Shown here: positions 35,290 through 44,797 of the stretch, piece by piece
Layout: each line of letters opens with the position of its first letter
How positions within the stretch are numbered: the first letter of the stretch is position 1
The notes under the pieces: model-generated
Told to the model about the DNA's origin: nothing
Seen by the model: only the letters and a program-made list of their open reading frames with translations
Databases searched by the model: none
Translations under genes and position numbers: made by a program
From: Thalassoglobus polymorphus
GTDB taxonomy: Bacteria > Planctomycetota > Planctomycetia > Planctomycetales > Planctomycetaceae
NCBI RefSeq assembly: GCF_007744255.1
Contig: NZ_CP036267.1
Coordinates: forward strand, 1,178,001-1,242,000
Reading direction: 5' to 3'
Length of the DNA stretch: 64,000 bases

Positions 35290-36993
35290 ATGAGCGGCTC
35301 GACCATCAAGTTCAAAGCGACCCTTTCTCAAAGGGTCGCTTTGTTTTTTTTATCCCCTCTCTTTCCCTGGTTGGCTGCTCTCTTTGCAGCGAGCCTTGTC
35401 ATCACAACGATTGATGTTGCTGATGATCTGCACTGGTCTATTCAAGGTCCAGGGCTGACATTTGATGAAGGCTTCAACATCGAAGTCGGTGTCTTTCTCG
35501 CGAGATCTTTTCAGCTAGCCGGAACCAGCAGTTTCCATCCAGAGACACTTCAGGAAATCTACAGCAATCCGCTGTACAATCCTGATCATCCGCCGCTCGG
35601 CCGCATTGCCATAGGCGCTACAAGCGAAATTCTGAATCACTTTCTGCCTGTTGAAACCGGTCAACCTTATCTGGTCAGCTATGCTCGTGTGGCTTCAGCG
35701 ATTGAATTTGGGTTACTCGTTCTCATCGTTTCTTTAGCTTCGAGACGCTGGTTCGGACCGGTCGCATCATGTGCATCGACGATCTCGCTGATCTGCATGC
35801 CGCGACTGTTTGGGCATGCCCATCTTGCATCGCTCGAAATGTGTATGTGCCTCACCTATACCGCATTCTTTCTCTCTCTTGCGAATCGGTGCAAATGGGA
35901 TGATCGGATCGGGCTTCGGCAAATGCTGATTCCTGGTTTTTTTCTTGGACTGGCATTGTTGACCAAGATTCACGCAGTCCTCATTTTGCCTGTTGTGCTC
36001 GTCTGGTTTCTCTGGAACTGGGGGCTACGGTCACTGATTCCGTTTGTCTTCTTGTGCATCGTGGGTGGTGTTGTCTTCTTCGTGGGCTGGCCCTGGCTGT
36101 GGAGCGATCCACTCAATCACCTCAACGAATACTTTTCTCGAGCTACCGAGCGATCGAGTTTGAACTGTTTCTATTTCGGGACGAAATTCGCAGATACAGA
36201 CGTTCCCTGGCACTATCCGTTCATCATGTTTCTGGTGACGATGCCTCTTGGATTCCTCGGCGCCGCCGTCATTGGAATGACGAATCGGACCGACGACGAA
36301 AACTCAAAACATGCCCTTCGCGACAAACGCTCGCAACTCATCTTCGGCGCCTGGCTTCTTCCGTTGATCGTTTTCGCTTTACCCAAGGTCACCGTGTATG
36401 ACGGTGTCCGATTGTTTCTGATTTCATTCCCTCTTTTTGCAATCTTTGTTGGTTTGGGGGCCAAGCGAATTGTTCACCGATTGCAAATGAAGAGTGGAGA
36501 ATTCACCATCGTCGCACTGACAGCTTTGGCACTCGCCGGCCCGATTTACAATATGGTCACTCTGCATCCGTGCCACTTGAGCTATTACAACGAAGCGGTC
36601 GCCGGACTTTGGAAAGCAAATGATCTAGGTTTCGAGACAACCTACTGGGGCGATAGTGCCACGCCAGCACTTCTTGAAGCAGCTGCGGAAAACATTCCAG
36701 AAGGAGCTGTTCTCGAAGTGGCTCCTGTATTGCACCCGCTGCAACTTGAATTCATGCGACGCGGATCGTGGCTTCGCAATCGGCCTGACATCGTTCTGAA
36801 AGCTTATGACGATTCCCGAAGAGACTTGTCGCCGTACGTTCTCGTTATCCGCCGTAAGGCCGATCCCTGGAAGTCGCTGACGCCTCCTCCTGAGGGAGCA
36901 GAACGCATCGCTGCAGTGATCAAACAAGGCGTCGTGCTCGCCGAAGTCTTGAAGCTGCCTGCTAAGATCGCGGATCCGCAACTCGCAGAGTAG
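35290..36993 (+). CDS. family-39-type membrane glycosyltransferase
   Basis: About 567 aa with roughly ten or more transmembrane helices. The first extracytoplasmic loop holds GPGLTFDEGFNIEVGVFLA, the acidic DE motif of PMT/ArnT-like GT39 transferases that use polyprenyl-phosphate sugars, followed by NPLYNPDHPPLGRIAIG. The C-terminal half has a soluble domain (LGFETTYWGDSATPALLEAAAENIP). It probably glycosylates a lipid or protein at the membrane. Start is uncertain: ATG 35290 places an intrinsic-terminator-like hairpin inside codons 9-21; a GTG at 35233 is also in frame. Confidence 0.8.
   Translation: MSGSTIKFKATLSQRVALFFLSPLFPWLAALFAASLVITTIDVADDLHWSIQGPGLTFDEGFNIEVGVFLARSFQLAGTSSFHPETLQEIYSNPLYNPDHPPLGRIAIGATSEILNHFLPVETGQPYLVSYARVASAIEFGLLVLIVSLASRRWFGPVASCASTISLICMPRLFGHAHLASLEMCMCLTYTAFFLSLANRCKWDDRIGLRQMLIPGFFLGLALLTKIHAVLILPVVLVWFLWNWGLRSLIPFVFLCIVGGVVFFVGWPWLWSDPLNHLNEYFSRATERSSLNCFYFGTKFADTDVPWHYPFIMFLVTMPLGFLGAAVIGMTNRTDDENSKHALRDKRSQLIFGAWLLPLIVFALPKVTVYDGVRLFLISFPLFAIFVGLGAKRIVHRLQMKSGEFTIVALTALALAGPIYNMVTLHPCHLSYYNEAVAGLWKANDLGFETTYWGDSATPALLEAAAENIPEGAVLEVAPVLHPLQLEFMRRGSWLRNRPDIVLKAYDDSRRDLSPYVLVIRRKADPWKSLTPPPEGAERIAAVIKQGVVLAEVLKLPAKIADPQLAE
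35314..35351 (+). terminator. strong intrinsic terminator or attenuator at 5' end of GT39 gene
   Basis: Perfect 13-bp stem AAAGCGACCCTTT / AAAGGGTCGCTTT with a 3-nt loop, then G and eight T. By sequence this is a textbook terminator, yet it lies within the glycosyltransferase frame. A tiny ORF with GAGG ahead of it (35207-35236, MKFFTFDLL) could act as a leader peptide. Confidence 0.7.
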
Positions 36994-37076
36994 CCGCAGG
37001 GCGGGGCTTTCGCTGGCTGAGATCTCAATTGCCGTGTGTCGCGATTTTTTTGTAACCTCCATGAGCAATAACATTT

Positions 37077-37173
37077 TTCGAATTGTTGTTCGCGTCCTGC
37101 TTGGGGGCGAACAGCAATTTCACTGGTGAAACGTGTTCTTCACGGGCACATGGTAGAGCAAACGGCTCGAAGG
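37077..37173 (+). repeat. Family A repeat, complete copy
   Basis: Left end TTTCGAATTGTTGTTCGCG, core TGGGGGCGAACAGCAATTTC, distal GTGTTCTTCACGGGCAC, right end AGAGCAAACGGCTCGAAGG. The two ends are imperfect inverted repeats. It spans the leader region of the following gene. Confidence 0.8.
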
Positions 37174-37194
37174 AGATCAAACTGGTTTCGGACG

Positions 37195-37845
37195 ATGAAA
37201 GAGTACACACGCGGAGAACTCAGACCTGAAGATGAATACGCCAACCTCATCACTCATGGTGGCGGCCTGGTCCTGAGTATGATTGGGGCTGGCGTTCTTC
37301 TCAGAGCACTCGATGAGCAACACAGCCCGGATCTGGCCTTGGCATGCTCGATCTACTGCTTTGCGCTTGTCGGTCTCTACGCTGCTTCCACGCTCTCACA
37401 CGCCTTTTACGATGTTGAACGTCGACGGTTCTTTCGAACTGTCGATCAAGCGTTCATCTTCATCCTGATCGCAGGATCGTTCACACCTTTTGCGTATGTC
37501 TACGGCTCTTCTGGCTGGACTTCGCCGATCATGATCATCGAATGGTCCATCACATTTGTGGGGATCCTGATGTGTCTCTATTTCAGAAATTTACCTTCGC
37601 GACTGAAGCTCATTTATGGCATTCAGGGCTGGCTCCCGGCATTCACGCTTAAGCCAGTCTTTGAACTCGGCTCTGCAGAGATGGTGGCGTTACTGATTGC
37701 AGGGGGGCTCTTCTACAGTTTCGGAGCGTTATTTCTGGTGTTCGATCACAAAGTGAAATACTTCCACGCTTGCTGGCATCTCAGCGTCCTGATGGGCAGC
37801 ACGTGCCACTTCTTCGCTGTGATGGAACTTCTCCAAAATCAATAG
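37195..37845 (+). CDS. hemolysin III/PAQR-family membrane protein
   Basis: A 216-residue membrane protein starting MKEYTRGELRPEDEYANLITHGGGLVLSMIGAG with seven predicted helices. The conserved acidic/Ser-His pattern (SHAFYD, and HACWHLSVLMGSTCHFFAV near the end) matches HlyIII/PAQR proteins, which carry a zinc site formed by these His/Asp residues. Function in bacteria is membrane related but not settled. The longer frame from 37126 begins inside a repeat and is rejected. Confidence 0.88.
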   Translation: MKEYTRGELRPEDEYANLITHGGGLVLSMIGAGVLLRALDEQHSPDLALACSIYCFALVGLYAASTLSHAFYDVERRRFFRTVDQAFIFILIAGSFTPFAYVYGSSGWTSPIMIIEWSITFVGILMCLYFRNLPSRLKLIYGIQGWLPAFTLKPVFELGSAEMVALLIAGGLFYSFGALFLVFDHKVKYFHACWHLSVLMGSTCHFFAVMELLQNQ

Positions 37846-37896
37846 CTGGCCAGCATTCCCCCGGACACTGAATGTGCCCGGCGAAACGCATTTCCG

Positions 37897-39552
37897 TTAC
37901 CGCAGACGTCTCAGGATTTCATCGGTCACGTCTTCGACTTTGACGAGGACCTGCTCCAGTGAATCACGGTCTCGAATGGTGACGGTTCCCTGTTCGAGCG
38001 TGTCACCGTCGATGGTAATACACCATGGAGTTCCGATTTCATCTTGCCGACGGTACCGGCGTCCGATTGCTCCCTGCTCATCATAAGTGACATTCAGGCC
38101 AGCACTTTTGAGTGATCGGAAGACTTCCTTCGCTTTCTCTGGTTGCCCATCTTTTTTGACCAACGGGAAGACAGCCGCTTTAATCGGAGCCAGGCGAGGA
38201 TGGAACTTCATCACCACTCGAGTCTGCATGTTGCCTTTGTCGTCGGGTTGCTTGTCTTCGTGATAGGCTTCACAGATGAACGCCAGTGTCGCTCGATCTG
38301 CTCCCGCTGAAGGTTCAACGACATGGGGAATGAATCTCTCACGAGTTTGGTCGTCGAAGTATGTCAGATCTTTTCCGGAACCACGGTATTTGGGCTGACC
38401 ATGTTCGTTGAGTTCGACCTCCAGCGTTCCTTCGTCAGTCGCTTTCAATTTTCCTTCCATGTGCGATCTTAAATCGAAATCGCCACGATGAGCGACTCCT
38501 TCGAGTTCGCCATATTCTCCTTCGATGAGAAACGGAAACGCGTACTCAATGTCAGCTGTCCCGACGGAATAGTGAGCCAATTCATCTTTGTGGTGTTCAC
38601 GCAGGATGAGCTTCTCTTCCGGAATTCCCAATTCGATGTACCAGGAATACCGACGGTTTCGCCAGTAGGTGTACCATTCTTGCGATTCATCAGGTGAGCA
38701 GAAGAACTCAATTTCCATCTGTTCGAATTCACGCGATCGAAACGTGAAGTGACGCGGAGTGATTTCATTCCGAAAACTTTTTCCGACCTGACAAATCCCC
38801 AAAGGGAGTTTGACGCGACTGGAATCAACAACATTCTTGAAGTTGACGAAAATCCCCTGAGCCGTTTCCGGTCGCAGATAGGCTGTATCTTCGACAGTCC
38901 CGAGTGCTCCGATGATCGTTTTGAACATCAAGTTGAAGTCCCGAGGAGCTGTCAGCGTTCCGGTTTCGGTCGCTTCGGGAGCGACAACAATTCCGTAATC
39001 TTCAACCGGAATTTCAGTCAGGTTGATGACATCGCTTTCCCATTCGAGTCGGTCAGCGTATTTCTTCTTCAGGCCGAAGAAAGCCAAGGCCTGAGCTTCA
39101 ATCTCCGGCTTGTCTCCGACGGCAGTCACAAAGACGCGAATCGGATCGGATTCGCCTTCTTTGCTTTTTCTTTTTCCGGTAATCCAGCGACCGTAGACAT
39201 GGTCATGTCGGTAACGTTTTTTGGCTGCCTTGCAATCGACCATTTTGTCAACGAACAGGTCGAAGTGTCCGCTGGCTTTCCAGACCTGCGGGTTCATGAT
39301 GATCGTCGTTTCTACTCCGACCATCTGAAACGCATGTGGAGCACCTTCCGGAGCATCCAGCGGATCGTGTCGTGCAATCATGTCCTGCCACCAGGCTTCT
39401 CGGACATTTCGTTTCAATTCGGTTCCGAGAGGGCCATAGTCCCAGAATCCGTTTTGACCACCATAAATTTCGGAGTCCTGGAAAATGAATCCACGCCGTT
39501 TACACAACGAGGCTATCTTATCCATCAACTCTGATCGGTCCGTCTGAGACAT
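37897..39552 (-). CDS. glyS: glycyl-tRNA synthetase (dimeric type)
   Basis: A 551-residue class II aminoacyl-tRNA synthetase of the alpha-2 type. The N-terminus (MDKIASLCKRRGFIFQDSEIYGGQNGFWDYGPLGTELKRNV) is diagnostic. Motif 2 is visible as LGICQVGKSFRNEITPRHFTFRSREFEQMEIEFF, followed by ERFIPHVVEPSAGADRATLAFICEAY. The C-terminal anticodon-binding domain begins MKFHPRLAPIKAAVFPLV. It charges tRNA-Gly with glycine. Present as one chain, unlike the GlyQ/GlyS tetramer of many bacteria. The upstream gap 39553-39988 holds divergent starts and no recognised feature. Confidence 0.96.
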   Translation of the reverse strand: MSQTDRSELMDKIASLCKRRGFIFQDSEIYGGQNGFWDYGPLGTELKRNVREAWWQDMIARHDPLDAPEGAPHAFQMVGVETTIIMNPQVWKASGHFDLFVDKMVDCKAAKKRYRHDHVYGRWITGKRKSKEGESDPIRVFVTAVGDKPEIEAQALAFFGLKKKYADRLEWESDVINLTEIPVEDYGIVVAPEATETGTLTAPRDFNLMFKTIIGALGTVEDTAYLRPETAQGIFVNFKNVVDSSRVKLPLGICQVGKSFRNEITPRHFTFRSREFEQMEIEFFCSPDESQEWYTYWRNRRYSWYIELGIPEEKLILREHHKDELAHYSVGTADIEYAFPFLIEGEYGELEGVAHRGDFDLRSHMEGKLKATDEGTLEVELNEHGQPKYRGSGKDLTYFDDQTRERFIPHVVEPSAGADRATLAFICEAYHEDKQPDDKGNMQTRVVMKFHPRLAPIKAAVFPLVKKDGQPEKAKEVFRSLKSAGLNVTYDEQGAIGRRYRRQDEIGTPWCITIDGDTLEQGTVTIRDRDSLEQVLVKVEDVTDEILRRLR

Positions 39553-39988
39553 CTTGACTACGCTTTCCTGAAGGTCGAGGTTTGTGTGGAAATCAAACTT
39601 GCATGGGCATCAAATCGTGTGAACAGCCCAGAGTTTAGGGTCTAAGACGCCAGAGTGCCAAGACCGGTCAGAACAGTCTCACGGTTTCGAAAGAGAAATG
39701 GCCAAACTTGAGACACCATCACCTCCCCACTCGGGGATTTTGATCCGTTCGATTCGCTGGGAAATGCGATCAATGCTTCTGGAATCCTGACGATTCGCTG
39801 AAATGATGGCCTCGTGTTCAGGTTCCATCTGCACAAATAAGTTTCTGCTTTTGAAAACAGAGAACCTGCCAAGAGAATCGAATTTTTACCCCGTCTCGCC
39901 TACACTTCGTTTCTTTACGCCAAAAGTCGCCAATACCTATCGATGAAATGGAAATCGCAGCCACTACTACGGCCTCGCTTCAAATCCA

Positions 39989-41233
39989 ATGCCAGAACAA
40001 TCAATTCACACTTTTGAACTTTCCAACGGCCTGACACTTTTGGTCGAACAGATGCCACACGTTCAATCGGCAGCCTTTTCCTTACTGACTCCAGCGGGGA
40101 CGATCTATGAGAACCGTGGGGAGAACGGGATGGCTGCGGTGGCTTTGGACATGATGACTCGCGGAGCAGGCGAGAGAAATAGCCGACAACTCTCAGCGGC
40201 ACTCGATTTTCTGGGCGTGCAGGGGAATGATAACGTTGGTTGGAATTTCCTCTCGTTCTCTGGAGCGACTCTGGCAGAAAACCTGCTTGACGCACTGCCA
40301 ATCTATGCCGATCTGGTACAGCGACCGTTATTGCCGGAAGATCAATTCCCCGCTGTCATGAACAGTGCTGCCCAGGCACTGCTTTCGATTGAGGATGAAC
40401 CACAGCGGAAAGTCTTCGTTGAACTGCGGAAACGTTGCTACGACGACCCTTGGGGGCGTTCGACAGATGGATCGCTCGAAGAACTGGAAAAGTTGAACTA
40501 TCCATCGGTTGTTGAGTACATCAAGGAAACTGTCCGGCCGAATGGTTCCTTGATCGGCGTGGCGGGTAATGTTGACGCCGAGGAAATCCGGGCTCAGGTT
40601 GAAAAGCACTTCGGTGACTGGAAAGTGGGTGAAGAGCCTGTCATCGATCGGCAAGCCTGTTCGGGCGGTGTCCATCATATCCCACACGAATCTTCGCAAA
40701 CACACATTGGAATCTCTTACGAAAGCATTCCGTATTCCAGCCCCGACTACCTTACTGCCTGGACCGCAGTCAGCATTTTGAGTGGCGGCAGCAGTTCCCG
40801 GCTCTTTACAGAAGTACGGGAAAAACGTGGGTTGTGTTACTCCGTTTACGCCACGCTCAACAGTTTGCTGACGGAAGGTCGCGTTCTTGCCTACGCCGGG
40901 ACGACAACTGAACGTGCTCAGGAAACTCTGGATGTCATGCTCGCAGAGATTCGCAAACTCGGCGAAGGGATTGATGAGTCGGAACTGAAACGCTGCAAGG
41001 CGAGAGCGAAAAGTTCGCTGATCATGCAACAGGAATCGACCGGAGCCCGTGCCGGTTCGATTGCTCGTGATTGGTTCCACCTCAAGCGAGTGAAAACCCT
41101 GGACGAAATTCACGACGAAGTTGAAGCGATTACCGTCGACCGAATTTTGGAATACCTGAACCAGCACCCATTGAAAAATGTCACCGTCTTGACGATCGGT
41201 GCACAGCCGTTAGAAGTCAACCTTGAGAACTGA
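39989..41233 (+). CDS. M16 peptidase-like protein lacking the zinc motif
   Basis: A 414-residue pitrilysin/insulinase (M16B) fold: N-terminal FELSNGLTLLVEQMPHVQSAAFSLLTPAGTIYE and C-terminal KRGLCYSVYATLNSLLTEGRVLAYAGTTTE, the latter with the family R...Y pair. The first-domain HXXEH zinc motif is replaced by GMAAVALDMM, so it should be catalytically inactive. In the family such subunits partner with an active M16 chain; none is visible in this window. No signal peptide. Role probably structural or substrate binding. Confidence 0.85.
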   Translation: MPEQSIHTFELSNGLTLLVEQMPHVQSAAFSLLTPAGTIYENRGENGMAAVALDMMTRGAGERNSRQLSAALDFLGVQGNDNVGWNFLSFSGATLAENLLDALPIYADLVQRPLLPEDQFPAVMNSAAQALLSIEDEPQRKVFVELRKRCYDDPWGRSTDGSLEELEKLNYPSVVEYIKETVRPNGSLIGVAGNVDAEEIRAQVEKHFGDWKVGEEPVIDRQACSGGVHHIPHESSQTHIGISYESIPYSSPDYLTAWTAVSILSGGSSSRLFTEVREKRGLCYSVYATLNSLLTEGRVLAYAGTTTERAQETLDVMLAEIRKLGEGIDESELKRCKARAKSSLIMQQESTGARAGSIARDWFHLKRVKTLDEIHDEVEAITVDRILEYLNQHPLKNVTVLTIGAQPLEVNLEN

Positions 41234-41425
41234 GCCGAAAACCGAGAATGGTCTCAATGCCTGATAAAACCTCTGGAATGTCTCTTTTCCTCCATGTTTG
41301 TGAGGTCGAGATCAGGTTTAGCGATCAGAATTCATAGACCGAAATATTGCCTATCCCTGAAACGGCGAATCCGTCTCAGCTGAAGAAATCTCTTTTTGTT
41401 TGATTGTAAGTTTGAAGTGAAAATT

Positions 41426-42979
41426 ATGGCCAAGCCGCAGAAAGTAGACCGTTTTGAAAAAGCCCGACTCGACAAGTTAGGCAAAATCGTTGAACTCGGA
41501 CACGATCCGTTTGGCCAACGATTCGACGGTCATTTGAAGATTGAAGAAGCACGAACAAAGTGCCCTGAAGAGAGTGGAGCAAACGGCGAAAAAGTCCGTG
41601 TAGCGGGGCGAATCATGCTTCGTCGAAAAGCGGGCAAGTTGCGGTTCTTCGATATCGAAGATGCAACCGGAAAAGTGCAATTACTATTCTCTCGCGGCGA
41701 CCTTTCCGAAGAGCAATGGCAGCTGATGGGACAGCTCGACCTGGGTGACTTGATCGGGATCGATGGGGCCATGCGCCGCACCGATTCGGGTGAAGTTTCG
41801 ATTTGGGTAGAAAATCTGACGGTTCTTTGCAAATCACTCACGCAACCCCCAGAAAAGCATCACGGCGTGACTGATGTCGAAACTCTTCTCCGCCATCGTG
41901 AGCTCGACCTCATTTACACTGAAGGAGTGCGAGACAAGCTCGTCCTGCGAAGTCTGATTCTTGATTCGGTTCGGCAAACACTCAGAGGCCAGGATTTCAC
42001 AGAAGTTGAAACGCCGGTTCTTCACGCCATTGCTGGAGGAGCTGCCGCTCGACCTTTCACAACGCATCATAACGCGCTCGATATCGACTTGTATTTACGA
42101 ATTGCCCTTGAGCTGCATTTGAAGCGATTGATGGTCGGTGGGATCGAGCGAGTTTACGAGATTGGGCGTGTCTTCCGAAACGAAGGAATCGATGCCACTC
42201 ACAATCCTGAATTCACGATGATCGAAATCTATCAGGCGTATGGCAATTACGAATCAATGATGGACCTGACCGAAGCGATCGTCGCCGATGCGGCTCGCAT
42301 TGTTTTGGAGAAATCGGGGAAGACGCGGGAGGATGGGAGGCTCATCTTGCCGTGGGGCGAATCCGAAATCGACTTCACAACACCATGGCCACGTAAGACC
42401 TACTCCGACCTTTTCAAGGAACACGCGGGATGCGACATGGCGGACGCTGACGCAGTCCGGCAGAAGGCACGGGACCTGGCTCAGCAGGGGAGTATTCAAC
42501 AGGAGTTCATTCACCAGATGGAGACAACAGACGTCCACCCCGATGTCGTTGTCAGCGAAGTCTTCGAAGCATGTGTGGAAGATTCTCTCGTCGGTCCGGT
42601 TTTTGTGATTGACTATCCTGCTTCGATCTGTCCGCTTACCAAACGAAAGCAAGACAATCCGGCGATTGCGGAACGGTTTGAGTTGTTCATCCACGGGATG
42701 GAACTAGCCAACGCATACACCGAACTCAACGACCCGAAACTCCAGGAAGAGCTCTTTTTGACCCAATTAAGCGGCCTCTCCGAAGAAGATTCTATGGCCA
42801 AAATGGATCGAGATTTTATCTCTGCCCTGAAAGTTGGGATGCCGCCAGCTGGTGGTCTCGGGATTGGAATAGATCGTTTAGTCATGTTACTGACGAACAG
42901 TCAGTCCATCCGCGATATTATTTTCTTCCCGCTTCTTCGTCCGGAAGTCGTTTCTACTGAAGGAGATACGGAGAAGTGA
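41426..42979 (+). CDS. lysS: lysyl-tRNA synthetase (class II)
   Basis: A 517-residue class IIb synthetase from ATG 41426. An N-terminal OB-fold anticodon-binding domain ([32 protein letters not shown]) precedes the catalytic core with motif 2 ([27 protein letters not shown]) and motif 3 ([15 protein letters not shown]). TPFLHAI-like [17 protein letters not shown] and the SPLTK-like SICPLTKRK segment confirm LysRS. It charges tRNA-Lys. GAAG lies upstream of the ATG. Followed by csrA about 225 bp later. Confidence 0.96.
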   Translation: MAKPQKVDRFEKARLDKLGKIVELGHDPFGQRFDGHLKIEEARTKCPEESGANGEKVRVAGRIMLRRKAGKLRFFDIEDATGKVQLLFSRGDLSEEQWQLMGQLDLGDLIGIDGAMRRTDSGEVSIWVENLTVLCKSLTQPPEKHHGVTDVETLLRHRELDLIYTEGVRDKLVLRSLILDSVRQTLRGQDFTEVETPVLHAIAGGAAARPFTTHHNALDIDLYLRIALELHLKRLMVGGIERVYEIGRVFRNEGIDATHNPEFTMIEIYQAYGNYESMMDLTEAIVADAARIVLEKSGKTREDGRLILPWGESEIDFTTPWPRKTYSDLFKEHAGCDMADADAVRQKARDLAQQGSIQQEFIHQMETTDVHPDVVVSEVFEACVEDSLVGPVFVIDYPASICPLTKRKQDNPAIAERFELFIHGMELANAYTELNDPKLQEELFLTQLSGLSEEDSMAKMDRDFISALKVGMPPAGGLGIGIDRLVMLLTNSQSIRDIIFFPLLRPEVVSTEGDTEK

Positions 42980-43204
42980 CAGGGTGGGGGGATCAGGTAA
43001 ACACGAAAACAATGGGAAGAGAACTCGACGTAACCTCTTGTGCTGTTTAGAAATCGGTAAATTTTACAATTTGACTTATTGACCAGCTACAAACCTGCTC
43101 GTAGGATGTCAACCGAGAAAATAACTTTGTCGACGTTCGCCAGAGTTAGGGTGTTTAACCGCAGAGGTTCTCTTCTCACTTGCCTTCCCTTTAAGGTCAC
43201 TGAA

Positions 43205-43465
43205 ATGCTGGTTCTCTCGAGGAAGAAAAACGAGAGCATTGTGATTGATGAAAACATCGTCATCACCGTGGTTGAAATCCGCGGGGACAAAGTCCGCCTC
43301 GGAATTCAAGCGCCACGAGAAGTGCCGATCCATCGTCAAGAGATTTTTGAAAGTCTGATTAAACGAGGCCATCTTGAAGAAATGGATCAGCCACGAGAAC
43401 AGACGCAGCAAAAATCTCCTGATAACGACGTCGATGCTCCGATTGAAAATGAATCAACAACTTAA
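43205..43465 (+). CDS. csrA: carbon storage regulator CsrA
   Basis: An 86-residue protein beginning [47 protein letters not shown], a canonical CsrA/RsmA RNA-binding dimer subunit (L4, R6, and the GIxAPxxxxVxR motif). It represses or stabilises mRNAs by binding GGA motifs. AAGG lies 8 nt before the ATG; the longer 128-residue frame is not supported. A 25-residue Gln/Asp/Glu-rich tail extends beyond the usual 60-odd residues. A family A repeat begins 25 bp after the stop. Confidence 0.96.
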   Translation: MLVLSRKKNESIVIDENIVITVVEIRGDKVRLGIQAPREVPIHRQEIFESLIKRGHLEEMDQPREQTQQKSPDNDVDAPIENESTT

Positions 43466-43489
43466 TTCGTAGCCAGTCCTGAATTATCT

Positions 43490-43582
43490 TTCGAATAGGT
43501 GTTCAGGTTCTGCCTCGTGGCGAACAGCAATTTGATGAGAGAAGCACGTTCTTCACGGGGACTCGGCAGGGCAAGTTGCTCT
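43490..43582 (+). repeat. Family A repeat, complete copy
   Basis: TTTCGAATAGGTGTTCAGG, TTCTGCCTCGTGGCGAACAG, GCACGTTCTTCACGGGGAC and GGGCAAGTTGCTC in order. CGTGnnGAAC and GTTCnnCACG can pair across the middle. Lies just after csrA. Confidence 0.8.
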
Positions 43583-43680
43583 GGCATCGCACTCGATGCA
43601 GTTCGTACTGTTTGAACAATTTGATATTTACTCCACTTGCTTTATGAATTTGTATGTGGCTCTTTGAGTCATTGGAAATA

Positions 43681-43704
43681 GCACCTGTAACGGGTGCTTT
43701 TTTT
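43681..43704 (+). terminator. intrinsic terminator downstream of csrA
   Basis: GCACC / GGTGC stem with a short loop followed by seven T; plus-strand orientation, about 215 bp after csrA and before a convergent gene. Confidence 0.75.
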
Positions 43705-43754
43705 ATGCCCTGGTTGAATTCTCGCTTCTGAGGGAATTTGTGGCGTGGGGCAGC

Positions 43755-44513
43755 TTATCGACTCGGTTTCATCAGCTTGAAAACGATCGACAAGGGACGT
43801 TCCTGGTAAGTTTCCAGAACCTGCCGATTGGGGGCAAGGTGATACTGGTCTGGAGTGATTCGTGGTTCGCGTAATTCTTCAACGCGAAATCCTGCTGTTC
43901 GAAACGCTTTCCAGTAGTCTTCAACTGGTCGATGGAACCAGATGAAATCGCTTTTGAAATGTTTCCAGGGAGGGTCTTTCTGTTGAGACTGCTCGTAATA
44001 AGAGTGCTTCCAGTGATAAGAGACCGTGCCATCCGGATGAACGTCGGCGACTCCTTGAGGAAAGCAGGGGTGTGAGACAACAACGACTGCTATCCCAGCT
44101 GGACGAAGAGCGCGATACATCGCCTGAACCGCTTCCGAAAGGTTCGGCGTGTCCATGAGGACATAGTTTGAGACAACCAAGTCCATATCTCCATCTTCGA
44201 TCGTTGACAATGATTGACAATCATCGACACGAAAATCGAGGTCGGGATAGTGATGTCTGGCCGTTCGAATCATCTCGGGTGAGAGATCAACTCCAATGAC
44301 GTCCGCTCCCATTTCCGTGAGCCTGTTCGAGAGGTAACCTGTCCCGCAACCGGCATCCAAAATGTCTCGATTTCTCACTCGTCCAAGTAACTCGAACAAC
44401 ACTGGGTCTGAATTGAGACGCCGGTTCCAATCCCCCTGATCTCCGACCTGCTTCTGCCAGTCATCAGCTTTGGAATCCCAGGATTTTCGAACGTCATTCA
44501 GCGAATCCGTCAC
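43755..44513 (-). CDS. class I SAM-dependent methyltransferase
   Basis: A 252-residue methyltransferase. Motif I is ILDAGCGTGYLSNRL, motif post-I is ADVIGVDLSPEMIRTAR, and motif II is MDLVVSNYVLMDTPNLSEAV. The substrate-binding C-terminal part (WFHRPVEDYWKAFRTAGFRVEEL) resembles small-molecule methyltransferases of the UbiE/bioC type. Substrate unknown. The GTG start has GAGG about 10 nt upstream. Cytoplasmic. A repeat cluster (44557-44797) fills the gap behind it. Confidence 0.85.
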   Translation of the reverse strand: MTDSLNDVRKSWDSKADDWQKQVGDQGDWNRRLNSDPVLFELLGRVRNRDILDAGCGTGYLSNRLTEMGADVIGVDLSPEMIRTARHHYPDLDFRVDDCQSLSTIEDGDMDLVVSNYVLMDTPNLSEAVQAMYRALRPAGIAVVVVSHPCFPQGVADVHPDGTVSYHWKHSYYEQSQQKDPPWKHFKSDFIWFHRPVEDYWKAFRTAGFRVEELREPRITPDQYHLAPNRQVLETYQERPLSIVFKLMKPSR

Positions 44514-44556
44514 GGCTTGTTGACCTCAATAGAGCAATGTGAAAAATGAAAGACGC

Positions 44557-44712
44557 GTTCTGTCTCGTTGCGAGCTGTCTAGAACCAGTCCGGAAACTTG
44601 TGGAATGATGACTTTTCTCAGTGCTTGAAAGCACAAGTTCAGGTTTCAGGATTAGTTCTAAGAAGTCGTGAAAGTGATTTGCACGGGCATAGTCACGGGC
44701 ACAGTAAAGGGG
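44557..44712 (+). repeat. Family A repeat split by a family B MITE
   Basis: Left part CGTTCTGTCTCGTTGCGAGC, right part AGAAGTCGTGAAAGTGATTTG then GCACGGGCATAG. Deleting 44582-44658 and one TA gives a sequence matching the uninterrupted copy at 21041-21090. Confidence 0.75.
44582..44658 (+). repeat. Family B MITE copy 3 (77 bp, nested)
   Basis: Ends GAACCAGTCCGGAAACTTG and CAGGTTTCAGGATTAGTTC match as inverted repeats at 15 of 19 positions. TA lies on both sides (44580-44581 and 44659-44660). Inner hairpin GTGCTT GA AAGCAC. Confidence 0.88.
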
Positions 44713-44713
44713 C

Positions 44714-44797
44714 GAGCCAGTCCGGTAACCGTTGGGAAGGTTATTTTCCTCTGTGCTTTATAGAGAAATCTCAGGTCTCAGGTCTCAGGATCAGGTC
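44714..44797 (+). repeat. Family B MITE copy 4 (84 bp)
   Basis: GAGCCAGTCCGGTAAC start and GGATCAGGTC end align with the other B copies. The extra 7 bp is a tandem duplication of TCTCAGG. It is followed by TA. Its last base and the TA form the stop codon of the neighbouring minus-strand gene. Confidence 0.75.

Noticed and set aside
39642-39872. 76-codon minus-strand frame between glyS and the M16 gene
   Set aside because: No ribosome site, and residue composition looks random.
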